The notes under the pieces: generated by a model | The model's database searches: none | What the model saw: only the letters and a program-made list of their open reading frames with translations | Told to the model about the DNA's origin: nothing | Shown here: positions 26,101 through 37,213 of the stretch, piece after piece | Position numbering within the stretch: the first letter of the stretch is position 1 | How the letters are laid out: each line of letters starts with the position of its first letter | Translations under genes and position numbers: made by a program | DNA from: Acanthochromis polyacanthus | Taxonomy: Eukaryota > Chordata > Actinopteri > Pomacentridae | Assembly: GCF_021347895.1 (NCBI RefSeq) | Contig: NC_067121.1 | Location: 34,025,974 to 34,089,973 of the forward strand | DNA length: 64,000 nucleotides | Reading direction: 5' to 3'

Positions 26101-27786
26101 TTAAACAGAAGCAGGAATAATTAGGGGACATTTAAATAAAATAAAAAGTTTATCAGTGTCTCCACTTCATTCAACAGTAAAAAATCTGAAGCAGTCTAAT
26201 CATGGCAATGGAGTCTAAATAGAACTCAAAAGGTGAAATTATGTCAAATATTTATTCCCATGCTAAGTTTTTTAAATAAAATTGCCCAGGACTACAGGAA
26301 ATCCTAACTGCCACATTGGCTATCACCACTGCTGCTCACCTGAGATCCTGTCTTTGTCTTGTGAGTTGGAGATCTCTTCCCTCAAAACCTTCACCTCATC
26401 ATGCAGCTTCACCACATCCAGAACTGACCCAAAATCAAAGTAAACATCAATCCTCACAATATAAATCTACAACAATCAGATAAAACACTCTACTACAGTG
26501 AAGTAGAGAGATTTCAGCTGTAATGTAACATAACTCACTGAGTGCTGCTGTGGATTCTCCTGTTCTTTTCAGTTCAGCAATCTTCTGCTCATATTCAGTT
26601 TTTACCTCTGATGAAAAAAAACCCCGACACAATGTTCATGTCAGAACAGAAACTAAAACATGAATGGAATGAAAGGTTTAAGCTGGAGTCAGATTCATAG
26701 CTTACGCTCATATTTGTCCTTAGATCCAGAACAGTCCTCAATTTTCAGCTGGAGTTTCCTCTGCAGATCTGTTGAACAAAAAGGTTATCAAAACTGCTAT
26801 CTGAAGTTATGAGGCAAACATTTGAGTAAAATCTTACTTACCTGTTATTTCAGCCTGAGCTTTGGTATAGTCCTTTTCTTTGGCTTGAAGCAGATCCCAA
26901 AGAGCTGATTTACAAGGAAATGTAAAGTCAGAAAAGGCTGTTATACATTTGAAACGAGCGAGAAAGTAACGGAACAAAATGAGACACTTATTTTGCAACT
27001 ATGATTGCACTCTATCATGAGCAGGTGCTAGACCTTTGTCTTTCCTTGGTGTGAATAACTATAAATGCAGAATAAAGAGTGAATGTTTTAGAGTTTCATT
27101 ATCTGATTGTCCATATGAATTTAACAGTGGAAAAAGCAGAGTAGGACTCACATTTGGTTTGACCGGTTGATGCTGTCCGCTGCTGCTCTCTCACCTCTTC
27201 CATTATACTGATGATGTTCATGACTGGTCAAAGAAAAAGAAAAAAAAACACTTGTTATCTATATAATTTGGAGTTTAAGCAGTGCAGCCTTGCTATAATA
27301 TATCTTTCTATGTAACTGTCCACAGACTGTTCTTGTTGACAGTCTGATCTCTTCATGCATTTTCAGTCGCCTGAGGAAGAGTTGCTCTTCTCTGTCTTCT
27401 TTTACCTTACATATCTCTCTAAAGCACGAGCATCACAATTTTTACTCTTATTTACTGAGGTCCTTCCCAGCAATCTAACTGCAGGTATCACTTTAGTCAC
27501 TGTTCCTACTGAAGACAGTTGAGCCGCTGATGTGACTGAAGCTCCTGCCATCCGAGCCCCAACAATGACCTCTCTGTTCAAGTCACTTTGCTTTTGTTCT
27601 TCCCATCTTGATATCAGAAACAGAATCAGCTCGGTCTGCACAGCCTTCTTACGCATAAGCATGATCGGATGCCAAATGCTCAATTAAACCACGTTGTGCA
27701 CCTGGTTGGAAAAGTCTGGTTTCGTTGCTATTCTCCATTCATTTATTTAGCTTTTTTTTTTTTTTCATTTGTGGCCTGTTTGTGTA

Positions 27787-27834
<48 letters not shown>

Positions 27835-28156
27835 CATTTTCTATACACCGCTTTATCCTCACTAGGGTCGCGGGGGGTGCTAGAGCCTATCCCAGCTGAC
27901 TCGGACGAAGGCAGGGGACACCCTGGACAGGTCACCAGTCTGTCACAGGGCTACATATACAGACAAACAATCACACCTACGGACAATTTAGAGTAGCCAA
28001 TTAACCTCAGCATATTTTTTGACTGTGAAAACCCACGCATGCACAGGGAGAACATGCAAACTCCGTGCAGAAAGATCCCAGGCCCACCCCGAGATTTGAA
28101 CCAGGGATCTTCTTGCTGCAAGGCGAAGGTGCTAATCACTACGTCACTGTGCAGCC

Positions 28157-28204
<48 letters not shown>

Positions 28205-28205
28205 G

Positions 28206-28275
<70 letters not shown>

Positions 28276-28314
28276 TATATGGATATATATATATATATAT
28301 CCATATATATATAT

Positions 28315-28364
<50 letters not shown>

Positions 28365-31300
28365 TATAGATAGATAGATAGATAGATAGATAGGCATGCT
28401 TTGTTGTTTTCGTCTTGATGAGGAGACACAACATTTAATCAGACAGTTTATTAAGCCATGGCTATAATATAATAAAGTGTATAAATCCATTGAGCAAGGC
28501 CAGAGATCAGTCTGCTGACTCCCTTCATACTTACAGAGCTGTGCCTGGGCATAATCTTGTTCCTCCAGTTGTTTCTGTAAAATTATTTGTCGTTTCCTTT
28601 CTTCCTCCAAAATAATTCTTAGCTCTAGAATGAAGAAACAGTTGTTTAGGGCTTTTCACTGGTGCTGTTGCCGTAGTTATACAATTTGTGGATCTAAAAT
28701 AAGACAAGCACACGTGTGTCTTGATGAGAACAGTTCTTCACCTCTAAGCTGGGAATTGCGTGTCTTTGTGGCGTTCCTTGTCAGCTGTTCCAGACGTTCC
28801 AACTGGCCCTGCAGCATCAGAATTTCTCTGGCTGCAGAGAAAGGACGCCACATTAATGCTGCAGTAAATGTAAAAACAATTTTTGAAAAAAAAAAAATGA
28901 AGTTGGTGCTAACTTACTCAGTTCTTTGTTATTCTCATCCCGACTTAACAGCAAAATCTTCTTTGTAAGTAGCATAGCTATTTGCCTTATTTGCCTCTGG
29001 ACATCTAAAAAGAAACAAATAAAAATGATGCTCTGCATGTTAAAAGTAGTGATAGGATCTACAGACACAAACTCACCGGCAACATTCGTTTTGGATTCCT
29101 CAATGTGGACACTGACCCTCCTCTGCAACACAGTAATCTTACGGCGCACAGAAATCAGCTCCAGCACTGGGAGGCCAACAGAAAATATGTGTCAGGAAAG
29201 ATTTGACAACAGGCCTTTAACAGAACTAATTACAAAGAAAATACTGGCAGATGTGAACGGATGAGTTCACGTACTTGCTGAGATGACATCTGCTGAGCCT
29301 CGCAGCTCACTGATCTTCCTGTCCAGTTGCTCTTGTAGAGCTGATTAAAAATGTAAAGAAAAGTAAATGAGCATGAGAATTCATTTTCAATACAGAAATA
29401 AAAACATTTAAAGATGGATTCCCGCAATGCAAAACTGCTCAACAGGAAGAGTATTTTGCAAATGTGACAGGATGTTAAATTGGGATTATTTAACTAAATA
29501 ACTAATTTTAAAATGCTACTTTTAGTCAATTCTTTTTGCTCACATGCTTAGCTGTTCTTAAACTGACACAGTGTTGTTGGTTATACGCAGCAAAATGCCA
29601 CTGTGAACTGTCATGAATTCTCTTATTATGTGCTTTATTTTTATGCTTTCATTTGTAAAATCAAACATGTGGTTGAGTGGTTTAGTTTCTTGTTTTAACA
29701 TTCTATAATTTTGCTTTAGATATACTGCCTGACAGTGGTGACATGTAGATTTGATTTACTTCACCACAAATTTTATTTTACTTTCATTTTCTATTTCTAC
29801 TCCACCACATCTCAGAAGGACATGTCACACCTTTTCCTTCACCGCATTTATCTGGCAGCTTTAGACACAAATTAAGATATTTTTTTTGCACATAAAACAC
29901 AAGAAGAGCTTGTTATTATTTGCTGCAAATTAAACTACCCAATTGTTAATGTTAGAACGGCTAAAGTTAGCCAAAACTAAAACAATTATTTGATCATAAT
30001 TCATATAAAAACCAATCATTTTAATTAGCGCTTGTGATGGCATTTCTCACTATTGTCAGGTTTTTCAGGCAATAATCATTCGATTATTGGAGAAAAAAAT
30101 CAGCAGAATAATCCACAATGAAAATATTCATTCGATACAGTTCAACTCAAAGCAGCTCAAAATTAGCGTCCCCTCGACCAACTACAACTGCAACATCCTG
30201 CTTTTACATAAATGCACGAGTAATAATGTTGTCATGACACAATTTATGGTACTATAACAGTCACAGGGGGTATTTTTCTATATTTACTGCATTTATTTGG
30301 TGATATTAAGATACTTTTCAGCATTTTTAATGTAGGACTTTTACTTGTAACAAAGTACTTTTACAGTTGCTAGAATCATGAAAAGGTCATTTCTGTTCAC
30401 TGACATCCATGTATTACAGTCAAACAGACAGCAGTTTACCCAGAATTGTCTTGTCAGACTGAAGGCCTCGTGTTGACTGAGTCTCTTGTAAATCCCAGAT
30501 CTGATTTTGCAGTGTGATTATCTGCAGAACTGAACACACAAACAGCAAACATTGAACCCCTTAATACTGATTATAGACACTGAGTCTGCACTAATCATTA
30601 AGAGACCAGCACTTTCTTTTCTTCTTCTTCTGTTCCACAAATGTGCTTTAAATATACACTTACTGAGTATTGAGTTTGTGATGTTTTCTTCTATTTGCTG
30701 TTTCTTAACATTCAGTTCAGCGCTCTTCTCTTCCAGTTCTCTCTGCAGCTCTGTAGAACAAAAGTTATGAGACATCTTAATATATTATGCTAACAATGCC
30801 ATTCTTACAGAAGCACAGAACACTGACGACAAATGTTTTCAAATAAAAATTGCATGAATAGTAGGAGAAATGCATCATCCTCACCGCTGATTTCAGTCGA
30901 ATTTGCAGCAAGTCTGACCTTCCTCTGTAAAGCATTAACCTCACTGGTGAGCGCCATGACTTTCAGAACTGCAGAAAAGCATTATTATTACATAAAAAAA
31001 TGATACTCGGCGTGGATATTTGTTAAAGAATATAATGTGACAGATCCTGCAAAAATATGAACAAAAATTTGAGGTAAACTTACTTAGAAACGCATCATTG
31101 TCAAATATCTCAAGCTGCTGTTTCAATTTTGACTGCAGTTGTGTTTGATACGCTGTAAAGAAATTGCAGCTATATTTTAACATTTGCTTCTGTGAGTCGT
31201 TTCCACTGGTTCCACATACGCAGGATTTAAGATATAAAGCTTACAGTTGGTAATAGCTGAGGCAGTCGCACTGCATGTGGCAAGTTGCAGTTTCAGCTGT

Positions 31301-33108
31301 CTGACCTCCCCCCGCAACACAAAGGCTTCTTCACCTGTCAAAATGCACATTTTACAGAGTATCAGAGCAACAACGAACCTACCGGTCACAGTGACGCAGC
31401 TCAAGTCTTCAAACGAGGCACATATGCTCACCTAACTGGCTTTTTTGGAGAGACGTCTGCTGAAGCTGCCCGTTCAGCGACGCGAACTGGTCTTTAATAC
31501 AAAGAAAAGGCATGTGAGCAGTGGCAGATGTTAAAGTAAGCAAGACTAAAGAGAGACTATATCACAGAGTATTTATGTTGCATGATGGATCACTGGTGCA
31601 TTGTGTATTCCATTTATTACAGAGTGTTTGACGTATTATTAGCTATGTACAAGAAGAGCACTTACCAGCGCAGGCTTGACTTGACTGTAAAAGAACAAAA
31701 TTTACTGCATTAGTTGGAGTAAAAACAACACATCCATCCATTATCTATACACTGCTTAATCCTTATTATGGTCACAGGGGGCTGGAGTCTATCCCGGCTG
31801 ACTAAGAACGAAGGCAGGAGACACTCTGGACAGGTGACCAGTCTATCACAGGGCTACATATACAGACAAACAAACACACTCACACCTACGGACAATTTAG
31901 AGGTACCAGTTAACCTCAGCATCTTTTTTGGACTGTGGGAGGAAACCAGAGAACCTGCATGCACAGGGAGAACATGCAAACTCCACGCAGAAAGATCCCA
32001 GGAAGCCAGGAACCGGAGATCTTCTAGCTGCAAGGCGACAGTGCTAACCACTAAACCACTGTGCAGCCCAAATACAACACATATATTCACAAAATCTTTA
32101 ATCATTTTATGCATTAAAAGTAAAACATTAATCACCAGTGCAAAGTACTTTTATTCAACTTTTTATTTAGGTATGATTTTGAGTTACTTATACTTTAAGT
32201 GTTTGAATTTGCTTGTACTTTATACTTTAACTCCATTATAATTCAAAGGCAAACATTGTACTTCATAAAAAGAAATGAAGAAATAATGTACATATAATGT
32301 GATATCACAGATGAAGACAAAACTTTATTGATCCCAGAAAGGAAATATACAGGCTGCCCAGCAGATATAAAGTAGTTAATTCAACCTTTACCAGCTTCAG
32401 TGCTACAGTGATGAACACATTAATGCATCAGTAATCATCATCAAATAATATAATATATATGCATTTTTATCTGGTAATTTAATTACATTTTAATGCTAAT
32501 ACTTTTGTACTTTTACTTACTGATATAAGTATTGTGACTGAAAAAGTCCATGCATCACTTTTACCTGTAGATTTTTTCGATATTGTGGTATTGTTACTTC
32601 TACTTAAGTAAATGTTCTGAGTGCTTCTTCCACATCTATTGTCACCACCACAGCGACAACAAACCAGAGGAGACCGAAATAAGTATGAAAAGCATCATTA
32701 GATACCGCTATATTTATGTTCGTGGGATCAGTTCCTTTCAGTGGGGTTATCTGAGGTAAGTAACAAGGAACACATCATGTATCACTATGAGCAATTCCCA
32801 GAATTCTATTTGTCTCTGTATATTTGCTAAGCCTTGGAGACTTACTGGCTGTTTTGAAGGGAGATGGGTCACATACGAATCTCCTCTATGACTGGCTAAA
32901 GTCCTGAGATCCTGATGGACTAGGAAAAGAGAGAAAAATCATTATCAACCACCACTATCAACAGCAATTCATGTTTTTGCCACTATGTACAAACTGATTG
33001 CTGCTTCTTACCATGACTGCTGTCCGAAGCATAAAAGATGCAGGTGAGAAGGAGAAGAATCCAAACGAAGTAGGAACCTCCCGCCATTGGATTGTTTTTT
33101 TTGGTCAT
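13560..33108 (-). CDS. Large secreted-type coiled-coil protein with C-terminal PRY-SPRY (B30.2) domain, family unrecognised
   Basis: About 63 exons. Exon 1 (33012-33108) encodes a signal peptide; either ATG at 33108 or 33087 ([16 protein letters not shown]...) fits. It is followed by 32847-32920, about 17 small exons from 31686 to 26342, 19 exons in each of two duplicated blocks, then 15586-15648, 15335-15481, 15078-15224, possibly 14947-14979, 14803-14850 and the last exon 13560-14113. Almost every internal exon is phase 1 at both ends, 60-93 bases long, and encodes heptad-like Leu/Glu/Gln/Lys sequence beginning ELQ, DLQ or VL. The last exon has the PRY-SPRY hallmarks DPDTAHP, HYWEV and [13 protein letters not shown]. 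Total is about 1,800-1,900 residues if all exons are used. No RING, B-box or transmembrane segment is seen. Poly(A) signal AATAAA (minus) at 13445-13450. Related B30.2 proteins include TRIMs, butyrophilins and fish NLR-C proteins, but I know none with this architecture. It could be more than one transcription unit. Confidence 0.75.
15690..20333 (-). repeat. Tandem duplication copy A (19 coiled-coil exons)
   Basis: This 4.6-kb block matches 21700-26293 over nearly its whole length, with differences in about 1% of bases or fewer. It contains 19 phase-1 exons, including ones near 16080-16141, 16336-16418, 16509-16594, 16698-16786, 16882-16970, 17063-17152, 17230-17298, 17424-17508, 17620-17709, 17862-17945, 18540-18612, 18701-18765, 18851-18916, 18998-19086, 19182-19271, 19505-19594, 19680-19751, 19854-19918 and 20046-20136. 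All are open. Because the boundaries fall in introns and the exons are symmetric, the duplication preserves frame. Confidence 0.92.
18090..18380 (+). mobile_element. LINE 3'-end fragment (Rex/L2-like) inside copy A
   Basis: The intron carries a worn version of a very common teleost retroposon tail. Recognisable pieces are the TATAGAGAGAAACCCAATGA segment, AAAAGCTCCCTTTTAACAGG, AACCTTCAACAAACCAGG and a following TCTGCC...GGGTGAGGGG stretch. The same fragment lies at 24040-24320 in copy B, so it was already in place before the block duplicated. Confidence 0.6.
20334..20870. mobile_element. Miniature inverted-repeat element in the spacer between the duplicated blocks
   Basis: The left arm (about 20350-20530) and the reverse complement of the right arm (about 20735-20865) match over much of their length: both carry GATACTGTAAAATTC, TAACATGTT, TTGTACAATTA, an ACTTAGGTATA-type palindrome and a CATAGGTT-like stretch. 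The interior has no coding capacity. This is the structure of a non-autonomous DNA element with long subterminal inverted repeats. I cannot assign a superfamily. Confidence 0.7.
20871..21699. other. Spacer between duplicated blocks, probably repetitive
   Basis: No heptad-type exon is visible here, so this is the unique part of a 1.37-kb spacer between the two exon blocks. The right end carries a CACCTGGAATGACC motif of the kind seen at the ends of dispersed fish repeats, but I cannot name a family. Confidence 0.4.
21700..26293 (-). repeat. Tandem duplication copy B (19 coiled-coil exons)
   Basis: Partner of the 15690-20333 block, in the same orientation about 5.95 kb away. All 19 exons keep open frames and splice sites. 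The first few hundred bases (21700-21900) are less similar because the other copy has about 50 extra bases there. Relative to copy A, an exon near 25827 carries 9 extra bases in frame, so WDLHVNG becomes [10 protein letters not shown]. Confidence 0.92.
24040..24320 (+). mobile_element. LINE 3'-end fragment (Rex/L2-like) inside copy B
   Basis: Duplicate of the fragment in copy A at 18090-18380, with the same internal landmarks and about one base difference over its length. It is an inherited passenger of the segmental duplication, not an independent insertion. Confidence 0.6.
27402..27625 (-). pseudogene. Tc1-like transposase N-terminal relic
   Basis: In an intron of the coiled-coil gene, minus-strand sequence reads [18 protein letters not shown] followed by AAQL and GTVTKV. 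This resembles the N-terminal helix-turn-helix of fish Tc1-like transposases (pattern VGARxAGASVxxxAxLxGxSxxTVSKV). The rest of the transposase, including the catalytic DDE region, is absent, so it is a dead fragment. Confidence 0.65.
27795..27830. repeat. (TA)n microsatellite at the SINE tail
   Basis: An uninterrupted TA run follows the 3' end of the SINE, as expected for expansion of a retroposon tail. Confidence 0.9.
27832..28158 (-). mobile_element. SINE with tRNA-like head, copy 1
   Basis: Read on the minus strand, the element starts GGGGCTGCACAGTGACGTAG with an A-box-like GTAGTGATTAGCAC and a B-box-like GGTTCAAATC, then a body ending ...AGGATAAAGCGGTGTATAG and a (TA)n tail at 27795-27830. 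This is a common dispersed teleost repeat. Relatives lie at 31731-32070 and 44456-44690. The tRNA-derived classification is inferred from the A and B boxes. Confidence 0.75.
28159..28392. repeat. (TA)n array with ATGGAT interruptions and terminal (GATA)n
   Basis: About 200 bases of nearly pure TA, interrupted by ATGGAT or its complement, and ending in T-rich sequence plus a short GATA run from about 28368. It lies in an intron of the coiled-coil gene. Such tracts can form cruciforms and are often misassembled, so length is unreliable. Confidence 0.9.
29450..30430. other. Intron with a degenerate 'TACTTTTACTT' dispersed repeat
   Basis: A roughly 1-kb intron of the coiled-coil gene without recognisable exons. 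Parts (for example TAGGACTTTTACTTGTAAC followed by AAAGTACTTTTACAG near 30335-30366) match a common AT-rich fish repeat that also appears at 32130-32640 and 59590-59780. Confidence 0.5.
31731..32070 (-). mobile_element. SINE with tRNA-like head, copy 2
   Basis: Near full-length relative of the 27832-28158 element in the same orientation, with the head at the right end (GGGCTGCACAGTGGTTTAGT on the minus strand) and the CATCCATCCA tail at the left. It lies in an intron near the 5' end of the coiled-coil gene. Confidence 0.75.
32130..32640. mobile_element. AT-rich dispersed repeat with an RTE-like tail fragment
   Basis: Contains repeated AAAGTACTTTTA, ACTTTTACTTACTGATATAAG and TTACTTCTACTTAAGTAAATG motifs typical of a widespread teleost repeat. 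Inside it (32316-32340) is ACTTTATTGATCCC, the complement of the GGGATCAATAAAGT tail of a fish retroposon. Class assignment is uncertain. Confidence 0.5.
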
Positions 33109-33706
33109 AAAACTCTGCTCTTCTTTCAGCGGGAGTAATGCTTTTTATACACAACTAAAGCAATCAATATTCAGGGGTAGTATCAGCTTCCCAGAAGAGG
33201 AGGAGCGAATAACTCACATCTACAAAGTCCTTCTCAACTATACACACAGATGAGGGCTAAAGCTAATTATAAACTGTATATGAGAACATTTAAAACTGAC
33301 AGTATTTAAAGAAACATTTGTGCACATGCAAAAAGAGATGACATTTCTTTGTTTTCACTTTTGCAGATTCATTTTTTTTTTGTTACTTCTGGCAAACATT
33401 GTGGAAATGGACAAAAATCAATGACAGGCAGAGTGCCAGGAAGCCAACATTCAGATATCATGTCCAAATTAGGTCAGATGGAGGCGGGAAGTTATCGCAC
33501 TTTGGAATTAATTTGTTCTACTTCAACAAATTTGACCCTGACGGTAACTTTAACCAACTCCAGAATGTGATTTAAGATAATAAAATCACTGAACATTATC
33601 ATTGGTTTGACATTGAACATGACTAAACAGAAATTTCAGTTATGGCAATAAACAGCATATTAGAACTACCAAGTAAAGTTCCAATATACAAAGGTCTAAT
33701 ACATGT

Positions 33707-34234
33707 TTAACCCTCCTGTTGTCTTCATTTACGGGCACCAAAAAATATTGTTCCCTTGTCTGAAAAAAATCCAAAAATTTACTGACAAAATTCCCCAAAT
33801 TTCTGAAAACTGGCAGAACTTTCAGTTAGAAAATATCAATAATTCCTTAAAGGTTTCCTTTAAGAGTTTTATTTTTAAACAAAAATCTCCCAAATTTGGC
33901 AAGAAAATTCTTGTAAATATTTTCAAAAAATTAGTAAAAATCTTCCCAAAAAATCCTAAAAATATTTAAAGTGATTCCATATATATCAGTAAAACTTGTG
34001 ATATTTTCTTAAAGAACATTCACAAAAAAATCAACCAATTGTTGTTTTTGATTTTTATGTGAATGTTTTTAAGAAATATTTTTAACATTTCTTTTTTCCA
34101 CCAAAAAATGTTCAAAGATTTCCCAAAAATACTGAAAATGTAGAGATCAGATATTTCACTGTGAAATTTTTTTCCCCACATTTTCAAACTTTAAAATGGG
34201 GCAATTTTGACCAACAGGACGGCACGAGGGTTAA
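33707..34234. mobile_element. piggyBac-like miniature inverted-repeat element
   Basis: The element is bounded by TTAACCCTCCTGTTGTC on the left and, in reverse complement, TTAACCCTCGTGCCGTC on the right. TTAA at both ends followed by terminal CCCT matches the target site and terminus typical of piggyBac elements. The interior consists of A-rich, CCCAAA-type repeats without a transposase. The superfamily call rests only on the termini. Confidence 0.65.
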
Positions 34235-35703
34235 GACAGCGGCTACAGTTACAGGGACTTTAGTTAAAATGTCTGCTGACAGAAGCAAATAGAATAGTTC
34301 AAAAATTACATTTTTCAAGGCTACAACTCTCTACAAAAGAAAAAAAGTATCCTTAGACAAATATATACTAACATGTCTTTGTAATCATGAACTTTGATGT
34401 TTATTCAATTACAAACTTTTAATGGCATTAAATTCTGAAAATGACTATTTGAAAATGACAAGTGCTATTATAAACACTGGCTTAATGAGTAGTAATAAAG
34501 TATTATGCATGTGAGTGAAAAACAATTAACTTAAAATTGTACTTGTGCACCTCTGTGAGCTACTGAATAAAGGAAAAATGCTCTGAAATACAGACTAAAA
34601 TCTAAAATTTCAGTGACAGTACTTGCGACATGAATACAAGAAACTTCTCAAAAACGCTGTTGAAAAATTTCAGACACATTTGGTGCTTTCTGTAGAACTA
34701 CACAGTTGCCTCTCTGAGATAACAAGCCACCAAACATTGTGAAAGGTTTTTAAGAAAAGGGATGGAAATATTTTTTTTAATACCACTGTTGTACAATATA
34801 TAAATGCAAATGAATCCAGGTGAGTGTATGATGTTTGGCCTGAAACCTTTCAAGGACGGAGAAAGTCCAGACTAGTAGACTGTATAAATACAATGTCTGT
34901 GTGTGTAAACAGATACTCGGCAAATAAAATGCTTCAGCTCTTCTCCACTGACAAATGACTGACATGTGGGTGTTTTACTACACAAGAAATCTCGCAGTAA
35001 GAGACACCCAACACCTAACCCTAAACCTTCAGAAAATATCCTACATTTGATGCTGATAGCAGTTTATTTCACCCACAAAACAGAAAGATTGTAACCTATC
35101 TCAAGTCAACATTTGCTATATTTGTGTCACACTTCCTGTCCTGTTTTTTTCTACTCTTTTCCTTCCACTTCTCAAACCCTCACTGCAGCCACATTCCAAC
35201 TCTCCAGTTTACATATTTATCCAGTTATTGTCCATCCATCCACCTGATGCTCTCAGTTTCCCCACTGGTTCCAGCTCACCTGATTCATCACATCAACTCT
35301 TCCGTTTCTATCCTTCCCTTCCAAGACTTGGACAAAGTTTTTGTTTTTCACATTGTACAATCCTGTTGTTGCTCCCTGCACCTGCTCTACCTGTACGCCT
35401 TCATCATTATCATTCCACTAATTGCTACATCATCCTGCCTGTTTGTCTGCACTTGAATGTTTTGTCGTGTTACCTGTGCACACAACTTAACAGCTCAGAT
35501 TAAAATGGGACTTTAATTCCTCTCCGTTTACATCCTACAAGCTCTCAGTATTCTCAATTTACAATCATGACTTTTGCAATGATGCCAATAACCACAAGTT
35601 GCTGAGTTGCCTATCAAAATAATGGCATGTGTTCAACAAATCGCTGTTTTGTTTTGTGTGTAGTGATTATGTCGTCTAATACTGACATTAAGTCAGGTGA
35701 AAC

Positions 35704-35895
35704 ATTTTCAAGTCGGCTCAACTGGTTCTCTGTGTGGGTTACAACTAGAAAGACCAGAGGACACTTCCATGTGCTAAACCCCCGAGGATCTCATGCAAAC
35801 TCCGAACAGAAAGGCCACAGCTAGCTGATGCGTTTGAACTTTGAACTTTCTTTCAATATAACACAGTGAAAACCGCTGAGCTAATATGCCACCAA
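35704..35895 (-). mobile_element. Degenerate SINE end fragment
   Basis: Shares with the SINE head the order CATGCAAACTCCGAACAGAAAG and, further right, AACACAGTGAAAACCGCTGAGCTAATATGCCACC in diverged form. Strongly decayed. Confidence 0.4.
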
Positions 35896-37213
35896 CAAAA
35901 ACACACATCCTGGTATTCTTTTTTTTGTTGACGGAATATAACTCTACCAGCACAGAGGAATTTTGAGGCCCTTCCCAGAGAGGTTTCAGGTGCCCCAAAG
36001 AAAAAAACAACAGCAGAAAATGGCTGAAGAAGTAGGAATAAATGTAACTTGTTGTGTTAATTGGGGTTTCATTGGCACAAGCAGACAAGTTTTTGGAATC
36101 AAATGGTCATAAATAACAAGAACATGTCTAGATTTCTGTCGGATAAAGTACAAAGACTCATTGCCATTATTCTGTGCAATCCACAAACTGACTGTGAAGC
36201 AGAATCACTCCGAATTCCCGTTATATTGTCAATTAACTAAGCAACAGTCTTCCACTGCAAAAATCGTAAAGAGGCTTCATGTATATATGAATATTTTAAA
36301 AGGCAACAGCTGATGTAAATATACTAAGAGACAAAAATGCATGTCTGTTGAAACAGTACAGAAAAAGATTACAAAAGATCATTAAGCAATTATTCAATCT
36401 GAGTCTTCTGTGCTGGAAAGTAATATACTTAAATACCACTACTTCTGAAAAGGTAATGAAATTAAACGATATTTTATCAGATTTTTTTTTTTACATTTTA
36501 GTAAAATTACTGGCACTTACTGGAGCTACGCTGGGAACTAAGGTCAACAAAGTCAGGCGTATTTGCTTTGTTTTGGGTTGACATGAGGTTTAGACTTTTT
36601 TTATCATTTTCAAAATCTGTAGGCAGTATTCCCAGCTTTGCCTGCTGGTTTCCCATAAAGTTTGGAAATGATTAACTACACCTTCAAGGTCATATTTTTG
36701 TGATGCAACTTTTTGAAAACTGGGCAGAAACTCAACCCTTAAAAGTAAAACAAATTACATCCATTTATCACCGTAATATTGTGTCAATGTGCCTCCTTGA
36801 AACAGAGTTTAAAAAGTTAGTCACCCCAGTAATGAACAGTGTTTATTTTGTATTTTCAGGATTTAACACTTGTTCAAAATATCCATAATGTATTTGGGTA
36901 ATATACTTCTATTTCTTTGTTGCAGGTCAGATGAGGGGTCTGACTGTGTAAAAGAAATTGAAAATGAAAGGTGATGACTGCATTGTTTACTTGTGCTGTT
37001 TTCAGTCTCTTCAAGTATAAACTCTTAAAGTGACCCCATGTTAGCTGTTATACCTGTTCTTCTTTACATAGCTACAAACCTAGGTTGTAATATATAGACC
37101 CATTTTATAGCACTGCAAATGTGGGTTTCTTATTCTTGGAAAGTTTGTATCTGGATCATGGGGATTCAATTCAATGTTGCTTTGAAAAACTTATACAAAA
37201 GTCAGATTGATGA

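Noticed and set aside
27951..28610. Long open frames rich in Ile and Tyr across the TA array
   Set aside because: They are translations of (TA)n and SINE sequence, not genes.
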